From assembly GCF_002085925.2 (NCBI RefSeq), contig NZ_CP053562.1, positions 1,530,001 to 1,594,000 on the forward strand: 64,000 nucleotides of DNA, in the 5' to 3' direction. A model generated the notes under the pieces. It made no database searches and was not told where the DNA came from. It saw only the letters and a list, made by a program, of their open reading frames with translations. A program made the translations under genes and the position numbers. Below, piece by piece: positions 22,921-31,717 of the stretch (the stretch's first letter is position 1; each line of letters begins with the position of its first letter). Origin of the DNA: Thioclava electrotropha (GTDB lineage Bacteria; Pseudomonadota; Alphaproteobacteria; Rhodobacterales; Rhodobacteraceae).

Positions 22921-23418
22921 ATGCGGATCGGTCTTTACCCCGGAACTTTCGATCCGGTCACGCTGGGCCACCTCGATATCATCGAGCGCGCGATGGCTCT
23001 GGTGGACCGGCTCGTGATCGGGGTCGCGATCAACCGGGACAAGGGGCCGCTTTTCTCGCTCGAGGAACGCGTCGCCATGCTTCAGGACGAATGCGCGAAG
23101 ATCACCGACCGCCGCGGCGGGGAGATCGTCGTCCATCCCTTCGAAAATCTGCTGATCGACTGCGCCAAGGATGTCGGCGCCAGCGTGATCGTGCGCGGCC
23201 TGCGCGCGGTGGCCGATTTCGAATATGAATTCCAGATGGTCGGGATGAACCGCGCGCTCGACGCCTCGGTCGAGACGGTGTTCCTGATGGCCGATGCACG
23301 GCGTCAGGCGATCGCCTCGAAGCTGGTGAAGGAGATCGCGCGGCTCGACGGGGATGTGTCGAAATTCGTCACCCCCGCCGTGCGCGATGCCTTGGTCAAG
23401 GCTTACGCCAACCGCTGA
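22921..23418 (+). CDS. coaD: Phosphopantetheine adenylyltransferase
   Basis: A 165-residue protein of standard CoaD size. It opens MRIGLYPGTFDPVTLGHLDI, the nucleotidyltransferase (T/H)xGH motif that binds ATP. Downstream are VRGLRAVADFEYEFQM and MADARRQAIASKLVKEIA, all family hallmarks. It catalyses the fourth step of CoA synthesis, pantetheine phosphate to dephospho-CoA. GGGAGG lies 7 bp before the ATG. Convergent with the YfdX-family gene: the coaD stop ends at 23418 and that gene's stop begins at 23419. Confidence 0.97.
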   Translation: MRIGLYPGTFDPVTLGHLDIIERAMALVDRLVIGVAINRDKGPLFSLEERVAMLQDECAKITDRRGGEIVVHPFENLLIDCAKDVGASVIVRGLRAVADFEYEFQMVGMNRALDASVETVFLMADARRQAIASKLVKEIARLDGDVSKFVTPAVRDALVKAYANR

Positions 23419-24207
23419 TCAGCCGTTCGAGGCGGACTTGCCCGACGTGCTGCTCTGCTGCATCTGAGTGCTGCCGCTCGCGTTTGCCGAGGATTTCGTG
23501 GCGTTGCCCGCCTGCTGCGGCAGGTTATCTAGCCCCCATTGGTCGATCACGACGGAATCCTCGACGCCTTTCAGCGCAAGGTTCGCTTCGTAGTAATTGC
23601 CCGACTTGATGAGCTTCGATGCGTCCTGCAGGTGGGCGAGCGACGCCTTCGCGGGCACCATCGCCGCCGAGATCGACACGTCGATATCGTTGTCTTTCAG
23701 CGTCTTGGCGGCGGCTTTTGCGTTCCCCTGCGCCATCTGCTGATTGGCCTTGCCGACCGCTTTCTGGTTGTCCGGCGTGACCGTGAAGCTTTCGCCAAGT
23801 GCAATGGAGCTGTCGAAGGGCAGGTAGGTCACGCCTTTCTTGCCCGCTTTCGAGGGCACGCCCCATTTGCTCTCGGCCTTCTCGGCGGACTGCATTTTCG
23901 CGGTGGCGTCCTTGGTCATCTTGGTCGCCATGTTGGTATTGCCATCGAAGATCGCCAGACGCGCCGCGCGCACTTCGCGCATCGCCGTGTAGGCGTCATT
24001 GACCGTGGTCAGCAAGTCCTTGTCGGTCGAGCTTGCCGTGGTCTGCGAGACAGCGTCATTACCTTGGCTCCGCGCGCTCTGCATCGCGGTGCCGCTCGAA
24101 TTGCTGCTGGCGTTGGTCGTGGCGGCATTGGCCATCTCAAAGCTCGCGGGGCCCGCGATCAGCGCGGAGGAGAGGGCGAGGGCGAGGAATTTCTTGCTGC
24201 GTTCCAT
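23419..24207 (-). CDS. YfdX-family periplasmic protein
   Basis: A 262-residue protein if started at MERSKKFLAL (ATG at 24205-24207), which gives a clean signal peptide (LALALSSALIAGPASFEMANA). The earlier ATG at 24309 would add 34 unrelated residues. The mature part is Ala/Ser/Lys-rich with low-complexity Asn/Ser/Thr at both ends and a YfdX core: DAYTAMREVRAARLAIFDGN, YLPFDSSIALGESFTVTPDN and DNIDVSISAAMVPAKASLAHL. YfdX proteins are found in enterobacteria in acid-response and virulence settings; the biochemical role is unknown. Transcribed alone. Confidence 0.8.
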   Translation of the reverse strand: MERSKKFLALALSSALIAGPASFEMANAATTNASSNSSGTAMQSARSQGNDAVSQTTASSTDKDLLTTVNDAYTAMREVRAARLAIFDGNTNMATKMTKDATAKMQSAEKAESKWGVPSKAGKKGVTYLPFDSSIALGESFTVTPDNQKAVGKANQQMAQGNAKAAAKTLKDNDIDVSISAAMVPAKASLAHLQDASKLIKSGNYYEANLALKGVEDSVVIDQWGLDNLPQQAGNATKSSANASGSTQMQQSSTSGKSASNG

Positions 24208-24380
24208 GGGATATTCCCTTTCGTGACGGGGTTCAGCTAAGGCGGAGGCGCCGGGCGGCGCGCTCCATGACCCAGAAACGTCCCGGATTTCAAAGGGTTC
24301 TATCACCATGCATCAAGGCTCGCGGCGCGGGTGAGAGGGCGCGTGCATGCTCTGCGAGCCGTGTGTGAGGGGTGAACGAA

Positions 24381-24409
24381 AAAGGGCGGCCCAAGATGGT
24401 CCGCCCCTT
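24381..24409 (-). terminator. Intrinsic terminator downstream of gap (copy 1)
   Basis: Read on the minus strand, the GGGGCGG...CCGCCC stem is followed by TTTTTC. It lies about 40 bp after the GAPDH stop. Confidence 0.75.
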
Positions 24410-24449
24410 CGTCATGTTCGCAATGTCCGGGGCTGCGCCCCGATCACGC

Positions 24450-25451
<1,002 letters not shown>

Positions 25452-25558
25452 ATCCGTCTCCTCTGGCTGGCTGCCCGGCAGGGAGTTGCACGGGCAGGTC
25501 TTCCGTTAACGCTAACAAGCGCGTTCAGCGCCAAAGGTCAACGGGGTGCAGCCCGATG

Positions 25559-25702
25559 CTAGCGCCAGAAAGCGACATATTGAACGAGATCGGCAGTTTT
25601 TTTCGCCAGAAACAGCAGGATGCGGCCGTCATCGGCAAGCACATCCGCCAAAATAAGCAAAATGAGGAGGGCCCCAAGCCAGAGCGCGATCCGATTGGTC
25701 AT
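25559..25702 (-). CDS. 47-residue single-span membrane microprotein between the GAPDH genes
   Basis: A short frame from ATG at 25700-25702 with AAGGGG 4 bp upstream on the minus strand. The product begins MTNRIALWLGALLILLILAD and ends QYVAFWR: a single hydrophobic helix (about residues 5-20), then an Asp/Lys-containing amphipathic stretch ending in Trp-Arg. The clear ribosome site, membrane-like composition and position inside the gap-gap interval support a real gene. From memory, similar short frames occur beside gap in related genomes, but I could not check this. Function unknown. Confidence 0.65.
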   Translation of the reverse strand: MTNRIALWLGALLILLILADVLADDGRILLFLAKKTADLVQYVAFWR

Positions 25703-25733
25703 CTATCCCCTTCGCGCGCCCTTGTTTGGCGCG

Positions 25734-26735
25734 TCAGTGCACGAGTCGCCCCATCGCCCCGGCCACATCGGCCATGCGGCAGGAGAACCCCCATTCGTTA
25801 TCGTACCAGGCCAGAACGCGGACAAGCTTGCCCACGACCTTGGTCTGGTCCGGCGCGAAGATAGAGGATTGCTGCGTGTGGTTGAAGTCGATCGAGACCT
25901 TCGGCTCGGGGTCGTAGCCCAGCACCATGCCCATATAGCCGGCGGCGGCCTCGCGGACGATTTCGTTCACCTCGTCGCGGGTGACGGTCTTGCGCGCCTC
26001 GAAGGTCAGATCGACCGCGGAAACATTGGGGGTCGGGACCCGCAGCGCGGTGCCGTCGAGGCGGCCCTGCAGCTCGGGCAGCACCTCGCCGAGGGCTTTT
26101 GCGGCGCCCGTCGAGGTCGGGATCATCGCCATCGCCGCGGCGCGGGCGCGGTAGAGATCCTTGTGGCGACGGTCGAGCGTGGGCTGATCGCCGGTATAGG
26201 AATGGATCGTCGTCATCACGCCCGATTCGATGCCGATCGTGTCATTGAGCACCTTGGCGAGCGGCGCGAGGCAGTTCGTCGTGCACGACCCGTTCGAGAC
26301 GACGTGATGCGCGGGCGTCAGCTCGCGATGGTTCACGCCGTAGACCACGGTCTTGTCGGCATCGGTCGCAGGCGCGGAAACCAGAACCCGCTTCGCGCCG
26401 CGGCCCAGGTGGACGGCGGCCTTGTCGCGGGCGTTGAACTTGCCGGTGCATTCGAGAACGACATCGACGCCGTCCCAGTCGAGTTCTTCCGGGTCGTAGG
26501 TCGACATCACGTCGATCGGGCCGCGCCCGAGGTCGAGCGTGTTGCCCGCGACCTTCACCTGCCCGCCGAACCGGCCGTGGACGGAGTCGTATTTCAGGAG
26601 ATGCGCATTGGTCTCGATCGGGCCGGTGGCGTTGATCTTGACGACCTGCACGTCATTGCGCGCGGCTTCCGCGATATGCGCGAGCGTGCAGCGCCCGATG
26701 CGGCCGAAGCCGTTGATCCCGATGGTGACGGTCAT
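25734..26735 (-). CDS. Glyceraldehyde-3-phosphate dehydrogenase, second copy with GapB-like cofactor loop
   Basis: A 333-residue GAPDH when started at MTVTIGINGFG (ATG at 26733-26735); an in-frame start 51 bp upstream is less likely. Catalytic SNGSCTTNC near residue 150, with [11 protein letters not shown] and STGAAKALG conserved. The cofactor loop reads KINATGPIETN, with Ala where NAD-specific GAPDHs have Asp, and VLECTGKFNARDKA resembles the Bacillus gluconeogenic GapB. I infer NADP preference and a gluconeogenic or Calvin-type role, while copy 1 is the glycolytic form. It lies 31 bp upstream of the microprotein and may be cotranscribed with it. Confidence 0.92.
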   Translation of the reverse strand: MTVTIGINGFGRIGRCTLAHIAEAARNDVQVVKINATGPIETNAHLLKYDSVHGRFGGQVKVAGNTLDLGRGPIDVMSTYDPEELDWDGVDVVLECTGKFNARDKAAVHLGRGAKRVLVSAPATDADKTVVYGVNHRELTPAHHVVSNGSCTTNCLAPLAKVLNDTIGIESGVMTTIHSYTGDQPTLDRRHKDLYRARAAAMAMIPTSTGAAKALGEVLPELQGRLDGTALRVPTPNVSAVDLTFEARKTVTRDEVNEIVREAAAGYMGMVLGYDPEPKVSIDFNHTQQSSIFAPDQTKVVGKLVRVLAWYDNEWGFSCRMADVAGAMGRLVH

Positions 26736-26913
26736 GATGATCTCTCCGAAGCGCGTGATTTCGGCGCTGGATACCATTGCATGCAATTCGGGAAAAGGTT
26801 TTGAAACAGTATGTTAGCGTAAACACGCGGTGTTTGCGATAACATTGCGGGGCAGGGTGCGGCTTTGGCGCGAAGAGTGGCGCCAAACGGGGCGCGGCGA
26901 CAGAATCTTTCGC

Positions 26914-28008
26914 TCAATCGTCGTCCTCCGCGACGAGGAAGATCTCTCCCGCGGCTTCCATCTCCCGGATTGCGGCGACAACCGCGCTCATCGCCTCTTC
27001 GGCGTCTTTCTCCTTTACCTTTCCCAGATTCGCCATCTCGTCGCGCAAGCTTTGCGCCATGCGCTGGGACATGTTGGCAAGAATGAACTCCGCCGCGGGC
27101 TGCAATGGGCCGGTCGCCCCGGCAAGCGCGACGGTCAGCTGCGTCTGATCGACCACGCGCAGCACTTTCGGGATATCGCGTGTATCGATGCGGGCGGGGA
27201 TATTGGCGAAGGTGAAGATCGCCTTCTTCACCTCGTCGGCGAAGGTCTTGTCCTCTTCCTCCAGCCCCTTGAGCACCGCGTCGCGGGTGGCCGAGGCGGA
27301 GTAGTTCAGGATTGCGCCCACCCGTTCCACCGGCCCGGAATCGAAGGCTTTGGGCGGGGTGGCATCCAGTTGCGCCGCGAGCGCCTGCCCGATCCGCAGC
27401 ACGGTTTCGGGCGCGACATTGCCGGTCAGCGAGACCGCATAGGCAATCCGCCGCGCTTTCTCTCCGGGCAGCAGCCCGAGCAGCTCGGCAGATTTCGCGA
27501 CCGACAGCTTCGACAGCATCACCGCGCCCACTTCGACGCTTTCGCCTTCCAGCACGGGCAGAAGCACCTCTGCGGTGAGGCCCGCGATCCGCTGCCACGG
27601 ATCGGCGCGCGAGGAGCCGGAGGCCAGCCTGCGCAGACGGTTCGAGGCCGAGGGCGAGAGCTGTCCGTCGAGCAGCGACAGCGCGCCTTCCAGCCCGCCA
27701 GGAAAGGCGATGCCGACAGCCTCCAGTTCTTCGCAGAACTCTTCCACCACGCTCGCGATGGTGGCGCGGTCGACCAGACGCAGCTGTGCCACAGCCTCGG
27801 TCAGTTCGGTCTGGTGATCGTCGCTCAACTCCGTCAGCGGCAGTTTCAGCCCTTCGGAGGCGAGCAGCCGCACGATGATCGCAGCTTTCTGGCGCCGCGA
27901 GAGCGGTCCCGGCCGGGCGGATTTGTCGCCAGCCGAGTCGGACCCGGCCATATGACCGAGCGCCATGGGCGCGATCGCATTCACCGCGAGAACCTCCGTG
28001 CTGGGCAT
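26914..28008 (-). CDS. fliG: Divergent, isolated flagellar motor switch protein FliG homologue
   Basis: A 364-residue protein. N-terminal RRQKAAIIVRLL and LTEAVAQLRLVD match FliG-N; the middle has LGLLPGEKARRIAYAVSLTGNVAPE; the C-terminal part has IFTFANIPARIDTRDIPKVLRVVDQTQLTVAL, aligning with the torque helix of FliG-C. The canonical EHPQ is replaced by EGES and the FED before the torque helix by FAN, while the Arg-x-Asp core persists. No other flagellar gene is nearby. The start is uncertain, since no ribosome site precedes 28008, 27966 or 27951. It is either a motor switch component displaced from its cluster or a paralogue with another job. Confidence 0.8.
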   Translation of the reverse strand: MPSTEVLAVNAIAPMALGHMAGSDSAGDKSARPGPLSRRQKAAIIVRLLASEGLKLPLTELSDDHQTELTEAVAQLRLVDRATIASVVEEFCEELEAVGIAFPGGLEGALSLLDGQLSPSASNRLRRLASGSSRADPWQRIAGLTAEVLLPVLEGESVEVGAVMLSKLSVAKSAELLGLLPGEKARRIAYAVSLTGNVAPETVLRIGQALAAQLDATPPKAFDSGPVERVGAILNYSASATRDAVLKGLEEEDKTFADEVKKAIFTFANIPARIDTRDIPKVLRVVDQTQLTVALAGATGPLQPAAEFILANMSQRMAQSLRDEMANLGKVKEKDAEEAMSAVVAAIREMEAAGEIFLVAEDDD

Positions 28009-28086
28009 CGGCCGCGCGGGCGGCCAATGCGGTTTCGCGGTCAGCTTTGCACGGAGGCCGTTAAGACGGGATTACCGTCTCAGCGG

Positions 28087-28239
28087 TCAGCTGGACTGCA
28101 GGACGCAGGCACTCGCGTCCTTGTCCCAGACCTGGCCCTGCGGGCAGGACATGGAAGCCTGGTGGCCGCTAAAGCACTCGGCCGACGCGGCCAGAGGAGC
28201 GAGGATCAGCACGGCGGCTGCAAGGATGGTTCGGGTCAT
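28087..28239 (-). CDS. 50-residue secreted Cys-containing microprotein
   Basis: A short frame from ATG at 28237-28239, with AGGGAG 7 bp upstream. The product has a clean signal peptide (MTRTILAAAVLILAPLAASA) and a ~30-residue mature part with three Cys (E-C-F, M-S-C-P and A-C-V) plus GQVWDKDASAC, a spacing like part of a chitin-binding peritrophin-type knot. Too short for a full domain; three Cys leaves one free, for dimerisation or metal or heme binding. Single gene between fliG and purB. Function unknown. Confidence 0.7.
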   Translation of the reverse strand: MTRTILAAAVLILAPLAASAECFSGHQASMSCPQGQVWDKDASACVLQSS

Positions 28240-28286
28240 CTGCAATCTCCCTTTGCTAGATGCCCTAGGGTAAGCCCGAATCGCAC

Positions 28287-28319
28287 GCGCCGCCTATAGT
28301 CGGCTGACATAGGCGGCGC
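28287..28319 (-). terminator. Hairpin (probable terminator) downstream of purB
   Basis: A perfect 11-bp stem GCGCCGCCTAT / ATAGGCGGCGC with an 11-nt loop, 21 bp after the purB stop. There is no T-tract, so it may act as an mRNA 3'-end stabiliser instead of a classical terminator. Confidence 0.55.
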
Positions 28320-28339
28320 GGAACGGGCTTGTTTGTCGA

Positions 28340-29644
28340 TTATTCGCCGAAAACGCGGGCGAAAATCGTGTCGACATGCTTGGTATGGTAGCCCATGTCG
28401 AACTTCTCGTTGATCCCGTCGACGCCGAGAGCGGCCACGACATCCTTGTCGGCGAGCAGCTGTTCGCGGAAATCGACGCGGTCTTCCCAGACCTTGAGCG
28501 CATTACGCTGCACCATCGCATAAGCGTCTTCGCGCGACACGCCGGCTTGCGTCAGCGCCAGCAGAACGCGCTGGCTCATCACCAGACCAGGGAACTTGTT
28601 CATGTTCGCGAGCATGTTCTCGGGGTAGATGATCATCTTGTCGACGACGCCTGCCAGACGGTTCAGCGCGAAATCGAGCGTCACGGTCGCGTCGGGGCCG
28701 ATGCCGCGCTCGACCGAGCTGTGCGAGATGTCGCGCTCGTGCCAGAGTGCCACGTTCTCCATCGCCGGGATCACGGTCATCCGCACAAGGCGGGCGAGGC
28801 CGGTGAGGTTCTCGGTCAGGACCGGGTTCTTCTTATGCGGCATCGCCGACGAGCCTTTCTGGCCCATCGAGAAGAATTCCGCACCTTCGAGCACTTCGGT
28901 GCGCTGCATGTGGCGGATCTCGATCGCGACGTTTTCGATCGACGACGCGATGACGCCGAGGGTGGCGAAGAACATCGCATGGCGGTCGCGCGGAATGACC
29001 TGCGTCGAGATCGGCTCCGGCTTGAGGCCGAGCATCTTGCAGACATGCTCTTCGACGCGCGGGTCGATATTGGCGAAGGTGCCGACAGCGCCCGAGATCG
29101 CGCCGGTCGCGACTTCTTCCTTGGCGGCTTGCAGGCGGGCTTTGTTGCGGTCCATCTCGGCGTAGAAGCGCGCGAAGGTCAGGCCCATCGTGGTGGGCTC
29201 GGCATGGATGCCGTGCGAGCGGCCCACGCGAACCGTGTCCTTATGCTCGTAGGCGCGCTTCTTCAGCGCGGCCAGAACCTTGTCGAGATCGGTCAGCAGG
29301 ATGTCGGCGGCGCGCACCAGCTGCACGTTGAGGCAGGTGTCGAGCACGTCCGACGAGGTCATGCCCTGATGGACGAAACGGGCCTCTTCCGAACCCACGT
29401 GCTCGGCGAGGTGCGTGAGGAAGGCGATCACGTCATGCTTGGTGACGGCTTCGATCTCGTCTATGCGGTCGACGTCGAACTCGACATCCTTGGCCTTCCA
29501 GACGGCCTCGGCATTCTCTTTCGGGATCACGCCCAGCTCGGCCTGAGCGTCGCAGGCATGCGCCTCGATCTCGTACCAGATTTTGAACTTGGTGGCGGGT
29601 TCCCAGATGTCGACCATCTCTTTGCGGGCATAACGCGGGATCAT
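28340..29644 (-). CDS. purB: Adenylosuccinate lyase
   Basis: A 434-residue protein started at MIPRYARKEMVDIW (ATG at 29642-29644); the frame continues far upstream but the extension is not protein-like. Family signature SSAMPHKKNP lies at about residues 264-273, with TSSDVLDTCL and RSHGIHAEPTTMG. It removes fumarate from SAICAR and adenylosuccinate in purine synthesis and AMP formation. Standard length, all motifs intact. The rest of the purine pathway seen here (purC, purS, purQ) is 30 kb downstream. Divergent from the DUF6314 gene. Confidence 0.97.
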   Translation of the reverse strand: MIPRYARKEMVDIWEPATKFKIWYEIEAHACDAQAELGVIPKENAEAVWKAKDVEFDVDRIDEIEAVTKHDVIAFLTHLAEHVGSEEARFVHQGMTSSDVLDTCLNVQLVRAADILLTDLDKVLAALKKRAYEHKDTVRVGRSHGIHAEPTTMGLTFARFYAEMDRNKARLQAAKEEVATGAISGAVGTFANIDPRVEEHVCKMLGLKPEPISTQVIPRDRHAMFFATLGVIASSIENVAIEIRHMQRTEVLEGAEFFSMGQKGSSAMPHKKNPVLTENLTGLARLVRMTVIPAMENVALWHERDISHSSVERGIGPDATVTLDFALNRLAGVVDKMIIYPENMLANMNKFPGLVMSQRVLLALTQAGVSREDAYAMVQRNALKVWEDRVDFREQLLADKDVVAALGVDGINEKFDMGYHTKHVDTIFARVFGE

Positions 29645-29715
29645 CGGCGGCCTCTTGATTGCGTGTGGTTGCGCGCTTGTTAGACTGCACCTGCCTTTGG
29701 GGCAAGGGAGAGCCA

Positions 29716-30132
29716 ATGCCGCAGCTGTCGGATTTCGAGGGGAACTGGGTGCTGACGCGCCAAATCCTGCATAGCGACGGCAATAAGGCCCGTTTTGACG
29801 GTCATGCCTGTTTCGCGCCCGAAGGGGTCGGGCTGCATTATCGCGAGAGCGGCGAGCTGGTGATGCCGGGCGGTCAGAGCTTTCACGCCGAGCGCAGCTA
29901 TTTCTGGCGGGCCGAGGGCGGGCAGATTGCCGTGGCCTTCGAGGATGGGCGGCCCTTTCACAGTTTCGATCCGCTGAGCCCGGCCGCGAGCCATTGGTGC
30001 GATCCCGACGATTACCGGGTGAGCTATGACTTCGACGCGTGGCCGAAGTGGCGGGCGATCTGGCGGGTGCAGGGACCGCGCAAGGATTACGAGATGATCT
30101 CGGACTATGTGCGCAGCGCGGGGCAGCCCTGA
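29716..30132 (+). CDS. DUF6314-family protein
   Basis: A 138-residue soluble protein from ATG 29716 (AAGGGAG 5 bp upstream). It has the pattern of a small lipocalin-like beta barrel: FEGNWVLTRQILH, FDGHACFAPEGVGLHYRESG, RSYFWRAEGGQIAVAFEDGRPFH, HWCDPDDYRVSYDF and WRVQGPRKDYEMISDYVR. No signal peptide. It is common in Rhodobacterales; no function is established. The broken DUF3445 gene follows on the same strand, starting 46 bp after this stop. Confidence 0.78.
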   Translation: MPQLSDFEGNWVLTRQILHSDGNKARFDGHACFAPEGVGLHYRESGELVMPGGQSFHAERSYFWRAEGGQIAVAFEDGRPFHSFDPLSPAASHWCDPDDYRVSYDFDAWPKWRAIWRVQGPRKDYEMISDYVRSAGQP

Positions 30133-30178
30133 CGCGGACGCTCTTGTCGCGGGCGGGGACGCGCGGCAATCTGCGGGA

Positions 30179-31007
30179 ATGAGAGACCTTGTCGCTACAC
30201 CGATCCTGCAAAACCGCCTGAGCTTCGCGCCCTGGGCCGATCCGCGCACGCGGCGGCTGCCGGGGGTGATCCCGGTGACATATGAGGATTGGCTCGAGGT
30301 CGATGATGCCTATGCCGCGCAGATGGGCCTGCGCGACCGGCTGATCGGGGAGGCGCGCGATCTGGTGCTGGGCTTGTCGGATCACGGACGGCCTGCGGCG
30401 GAAGAGCTCTACGATCTGATCCTGCCGATGCTTCCGGCGCTGGGGTTCGGCTGTAGTGCGGAGACGGTCACGCGGCCCGATGGGGCGGTGGTTGCGCTGG
30501 ATCGCACGGACCCGCTCGCCACGCTCGGGCGGCTGCTGCAATGCGATCTGTGCCTGATGGAGGCCGATCCCGACGCCTTCGGCCATGCCGAGCACGTGCT
30601 GACCGGCGGCGTGCTGTGTTTTCCCTCGGGCTGGACGCTGCGCGAGAAATTCATGCGCCCGATGATGCGCATTCATGAGCCGATCGAGATCTATACCGAC
30701 GATCTCGGCAAACGGGCTCGGCAAACGGGTGCAGCGATTGCTGGATGGCGTGCGTGAGGGCAGGGGGCTGATGCGTGGGACTGCTTCGCGCTCTGCCGCG
30801 CATCTGCATGATCCGCGCTCTGAATACGAATTCGCTCACGCGCCCGCCGACGCCCCTTATATACGGGTGGAGCGGCAATGCCTGTTCCGGTTGTCGCGCA
30901 CGAATGCGGTGATCTTCTCGATCCACACCCAAGTGGTGCGGCCCGAAAGCCTGACCCCGGATCAGGCGCAGGCCTTGGCCGAGCACCCGATCCGGCAGGC
31001 GGATTAA
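30179..31007 (+). pseudogene. DUF3445 (heme-dependent oxidative N-demethylase-like) gene, frameshifted by a 13-bp duplication
   Basis: Two overlapping frames encode one protein. The first (from ATG 30179) runs to RIHEPIEIYTDDLGKR, then reads into unrelated sequence and stops at 30757. The second frame carries VQRLLDGVREG through FRLSRTNAVIFSIHTQVV to the stop at 31007. At the break lies a perfect tandem copy of the 13-mer CTCGGCAAACGGG (30704-30716 and 30717-30729). Removing one copy restores a continuous 271-residue protein of normal family length (HPVL-type core CLMEADPDAFGHAE, LTGGVLCFPSGWTLREKF). The family oxidises secondary amines such as dimethylamine. Either a recent null allele or a phase-variable state. 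Confidence 0.88.
30704..30729 (+). repeat. Perfect 13-bp tandem duplication causing the frameshift
   Basis: Two adjacent identical copies of CTCGGCAAACGGG. Thirteen is not a multiple of three, so the extra copy shifts the frame by one. Confidence 0.95.
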
Positions 31008-31318
31008 GCTTCCTGCATCAGCCGCCAGCGCGTCTCGGCCATATCCTGCGAGACCATGCCGGGGATCAAAAGCGCGTCGATCAGCCACCACAGGCCTGCG
31101 AGGCCAAGCGGGATGAAGCCGATCAGGATGGGCGACAGGAGCGTGCCGATCCCGGTCAGCGCCAGCATCACCGCGCCGGAGAAGACGCGCCCCATATACA
31201 TCCGGTGCACGCCAAGCATCGGCAGCATGAACCACAGCACATAGCCCAGAAGGGCGGACTTCTTCTCATTCGCGACGCGCTGCTCGATATAGAGGGCGCG
31301 GGCATCGTCTCGGGTCAT
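31004..31318 (-). CDS. TM2-domain membrane protein
   Basis: A 104-residue protein from ATG at 31316-31318 (GGAGATT upstream); a start four codons earlier (31330) is also possible. It has the TM2 pattern: KKSALLGYVLWFMLPMLGVHRMYMG, a first helix, then a glycine-rich second hydrophobic segment (LLSPILIGFIPLGLAGLWWLIDALLIPGM). N- and C-terminal parts are hydrophilic. TM2 proteins are small membrane proteins of unknown function. Its 3' end overlaps the DUF3445 3' end by 4 bp, convergently. Confidence 0.85.
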   Translation of the reverse strand: MTRDDARALYIEQRVANEKKSALLGYVLWFMLPMLGVHRMYMGRVFSGAVMLALTGIGTLLSPILIGFIPLGLAGLWWLIDALLIPGMVSQDMAETRWRLMQEA

Positions 31319-31717
31319 GTTAATCTCCATAACATCTTCCCAGCCGATATGGGCAGTTGCGCCGCGGGATCAAGAGGGTCGCGGACAATCCGCCGTCTCG
31401 GCGGGTCTGCGCGGGCGTCCGGTTTCATAACCTTTTAACCAAAAGTGACCTAGGGGAAGTTTTGGCGCTAATCGCCTTATGCGCGAGTGCCGCGAGGCTG
31501 CGGATTTCCGCAGTACTGAAAAAATGTGACATATAAAACAACAAGATAAATAACAGTGATCAACGACTTGTGATTTTTTGCCGTGATCTCTTTATAGCCC
31601 CGAGCCGCAACAATTGTCGGCTTTCGTCACAATTATGGACGAATCAAAGATGAAAACCGGGTTAAAGAAAAGCGGGCTTGAAGGTTCGCACTCTGAGGTA
31701 GGGTAATAGGGGCGAAA
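31319..31717 (+). promoter_or_regulatory. 399-bp AT-rich regulatory region upstream of the EPS sugar transferase
   Basis: No gene is seen. From about 31511 to 31690 the sequence is much richer in A and T than the rest of the window. It contains a small hairpin (CTGCGGA / TCCGCAG, 31498-31513) and the sequence ATCTCTTTATAG (31586-31597), also present upstream of the PrsT gene. The long leader and AT content suggest regulated expression of the exopolysaccharide genes, perhaps by a Ros/MucR- or H-NS-like protein. Confidence 0.5.
31568..31596 (+). promoter_or_regulatory. Candidate sigma-70 promoter for the EPS sugar transferase
   Basis: TTGTGA (31568-31573) and TTTATA (31591-31596) are separated by 17 bp. 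This would give a 5' leader of about 115 nt before the start at 31718. Confidence 0.45.

Noticed and set aside
30179..30757. Short DUF3445 frame as a complete natural variant
   Set aside because: The C-terminal part is encoded intact in the next frame and the 13-bp duplication explains the break exactly.
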